Assembly (NCBI GenBank): GCA_964385045.1
Contig: CAYLNM010000216.1
Location: 1 to 5,841 of the forward strand
DNA from: CAYLNM01 sp964385045
GTDB lineage: Bacteria; Planctomycetota; Phycisphaerae; Phycisphaerales; SM1A02
Direction of reading: 5' to 3'
DNA: 5,841 bases
Numbering within the stretch: the first letter of the stretch is position 1; every line of letters begins with the position of its first letter. A program made the position numbers and the translations under genes. Shown here piece by piece: positions 5,517-5,841 of the stretch. The notes beneath the pieces are model-generated. The model was not told the origin of the DNA. It saw only the letters and a program-made list of their open reading frames with translations, and ran no database searches.

Positions 5517-5575
5517 TTCCCGATCCGGGCGCGGCGGCCTCCGGTCCGCCCGCCGTCCCAACGGAATCCGACACG

Positions 5576-5841
5576 GTGGCATTCTCGTTCCTCAAGAAGA
5601 GCGGTGGCGACGAGGCCCCGCAGGTCGTCATCCCGCAGCCGGACATGGCCCGTCCGTGGATGGAGCACGCCCGCAAGGCGTCCGATCCCGACTACGCCCT
5701 GACCTGCTTCGCGAAGGCGATCGCCCTCGACCCCACGCCGCTCGACGTGCACGAGGAGATGCTGCAGGCGGCGGCCCGCTACCAGCAGACCGGCGGCAAG
5801 CCGGCGACCGCCAGGGAGATCAAGGGGGTCACCGACGACAC
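5576..5841 (+). CDS. TPR-containing protein, N-terminal part (runs off the window)
   Basis: An open frame of 88 complete codons starts at GTG 5576 and continues past the right edge. The visible N-terminus is MAFSFLKKSGG, followed by an acidic and proline-containing linker and then a helical region. There, YALTCFAKAIALDPT (40-54) fits the second half of a tetratricopeptide repeat: A41, F45, A48 and P53 fall at the consensus spacing of TPR positions 20, 24, 27 and 32. The Lys pair near the start is not a signal peptide, so a cytoplasmic protein-interaction role is likely. Support comes from GC-rich third positions, a good promoter about 50 nt upstream of the start, and the absence of any competing gene. 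The Shine-Dalgarno is weak (GGAA at 5563-5566). An in-frame ATG at 5645 is a less likely start. The function cannot be told from this fragment. Confidence 0.8.
   Translation, partial: MAFSFLKKSGGDEAPQVVIPQPDMARPWMEHARKASDPDYALTCFAKAIALDPTPLDVHEEMLQAAARYQQTGGKPATAREIKGVTDD

Noticed and set aside
4623..5702. A plus-strand open frame opposite def and overlapping the TPR gene start
   Set aside because: It is antisense to def, whose three motifs are complete, and it is in a different frame from the TPR-protein sequence in the overlap.

Overview
The window is very GC-rich. It carries four genes on the minus strand and the start of one on the plus strand. The house-keeping genes are bacterial. The C-terminal pair of dockerin-type calcium loops on a secreted repeat protein, together with the base composition, suggests a planctomycete-like bacterium, perhaps Phycisphaerae. 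That placement is an inference from protein style, not from a marker gene.

Layout, right to left as the minus-strand genes are transcribed. A 149-bp divergent intergenic region (5427-5575) separates def from a plus-strand TPR-protein gene that runs off the right edge. def (peptide deformylase) is followed after 19 bp by fmt (methionyl-tRNA formyltransferase), which has a TTG start and a strong Shine-Dalgarno. This is the classic def-fmt pair that adds and later removes the formyl group on initiator methionine. A 277-bp spacer (3664-3940) follows. It holds two short tandem arrays that on the minus strand form two dense runs of G-tracts (possible G-quadruplexes), plus the promoter and RBS of the next gene. 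That gene encodes a 475-residue secreted protein with a signal peptide, about seven weak repeats and a dockerin-like C-terminus. After 236 bp (2000-2235) with terminator-like hairpins and a probable promoter comes pyrG (CTP synthase). It has N- and C-terminal extensions and several substitutions at usually invariant synthetase-domain positions. Positions 1-100 lie downstream of pyrG and hold GC-rich hairpins only.

Two initiation styles coexist. fmt and the secreted-protein gene have good Shine-Dalgarno sites 7 nt from the start. def and pyrG have none, and instead carry a TANNNT -10-like hexamer 5-6 nt before ATG, the pattern expected for leaderless or nearly leaderless mRNAs.

I see no phage, transposon, CRISPR, tRNA or rRNA, and no convincing novel multi-gene system. 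The items most worth following up are the G-tract block, the apparent leaderless starts and the divergent PyrG.
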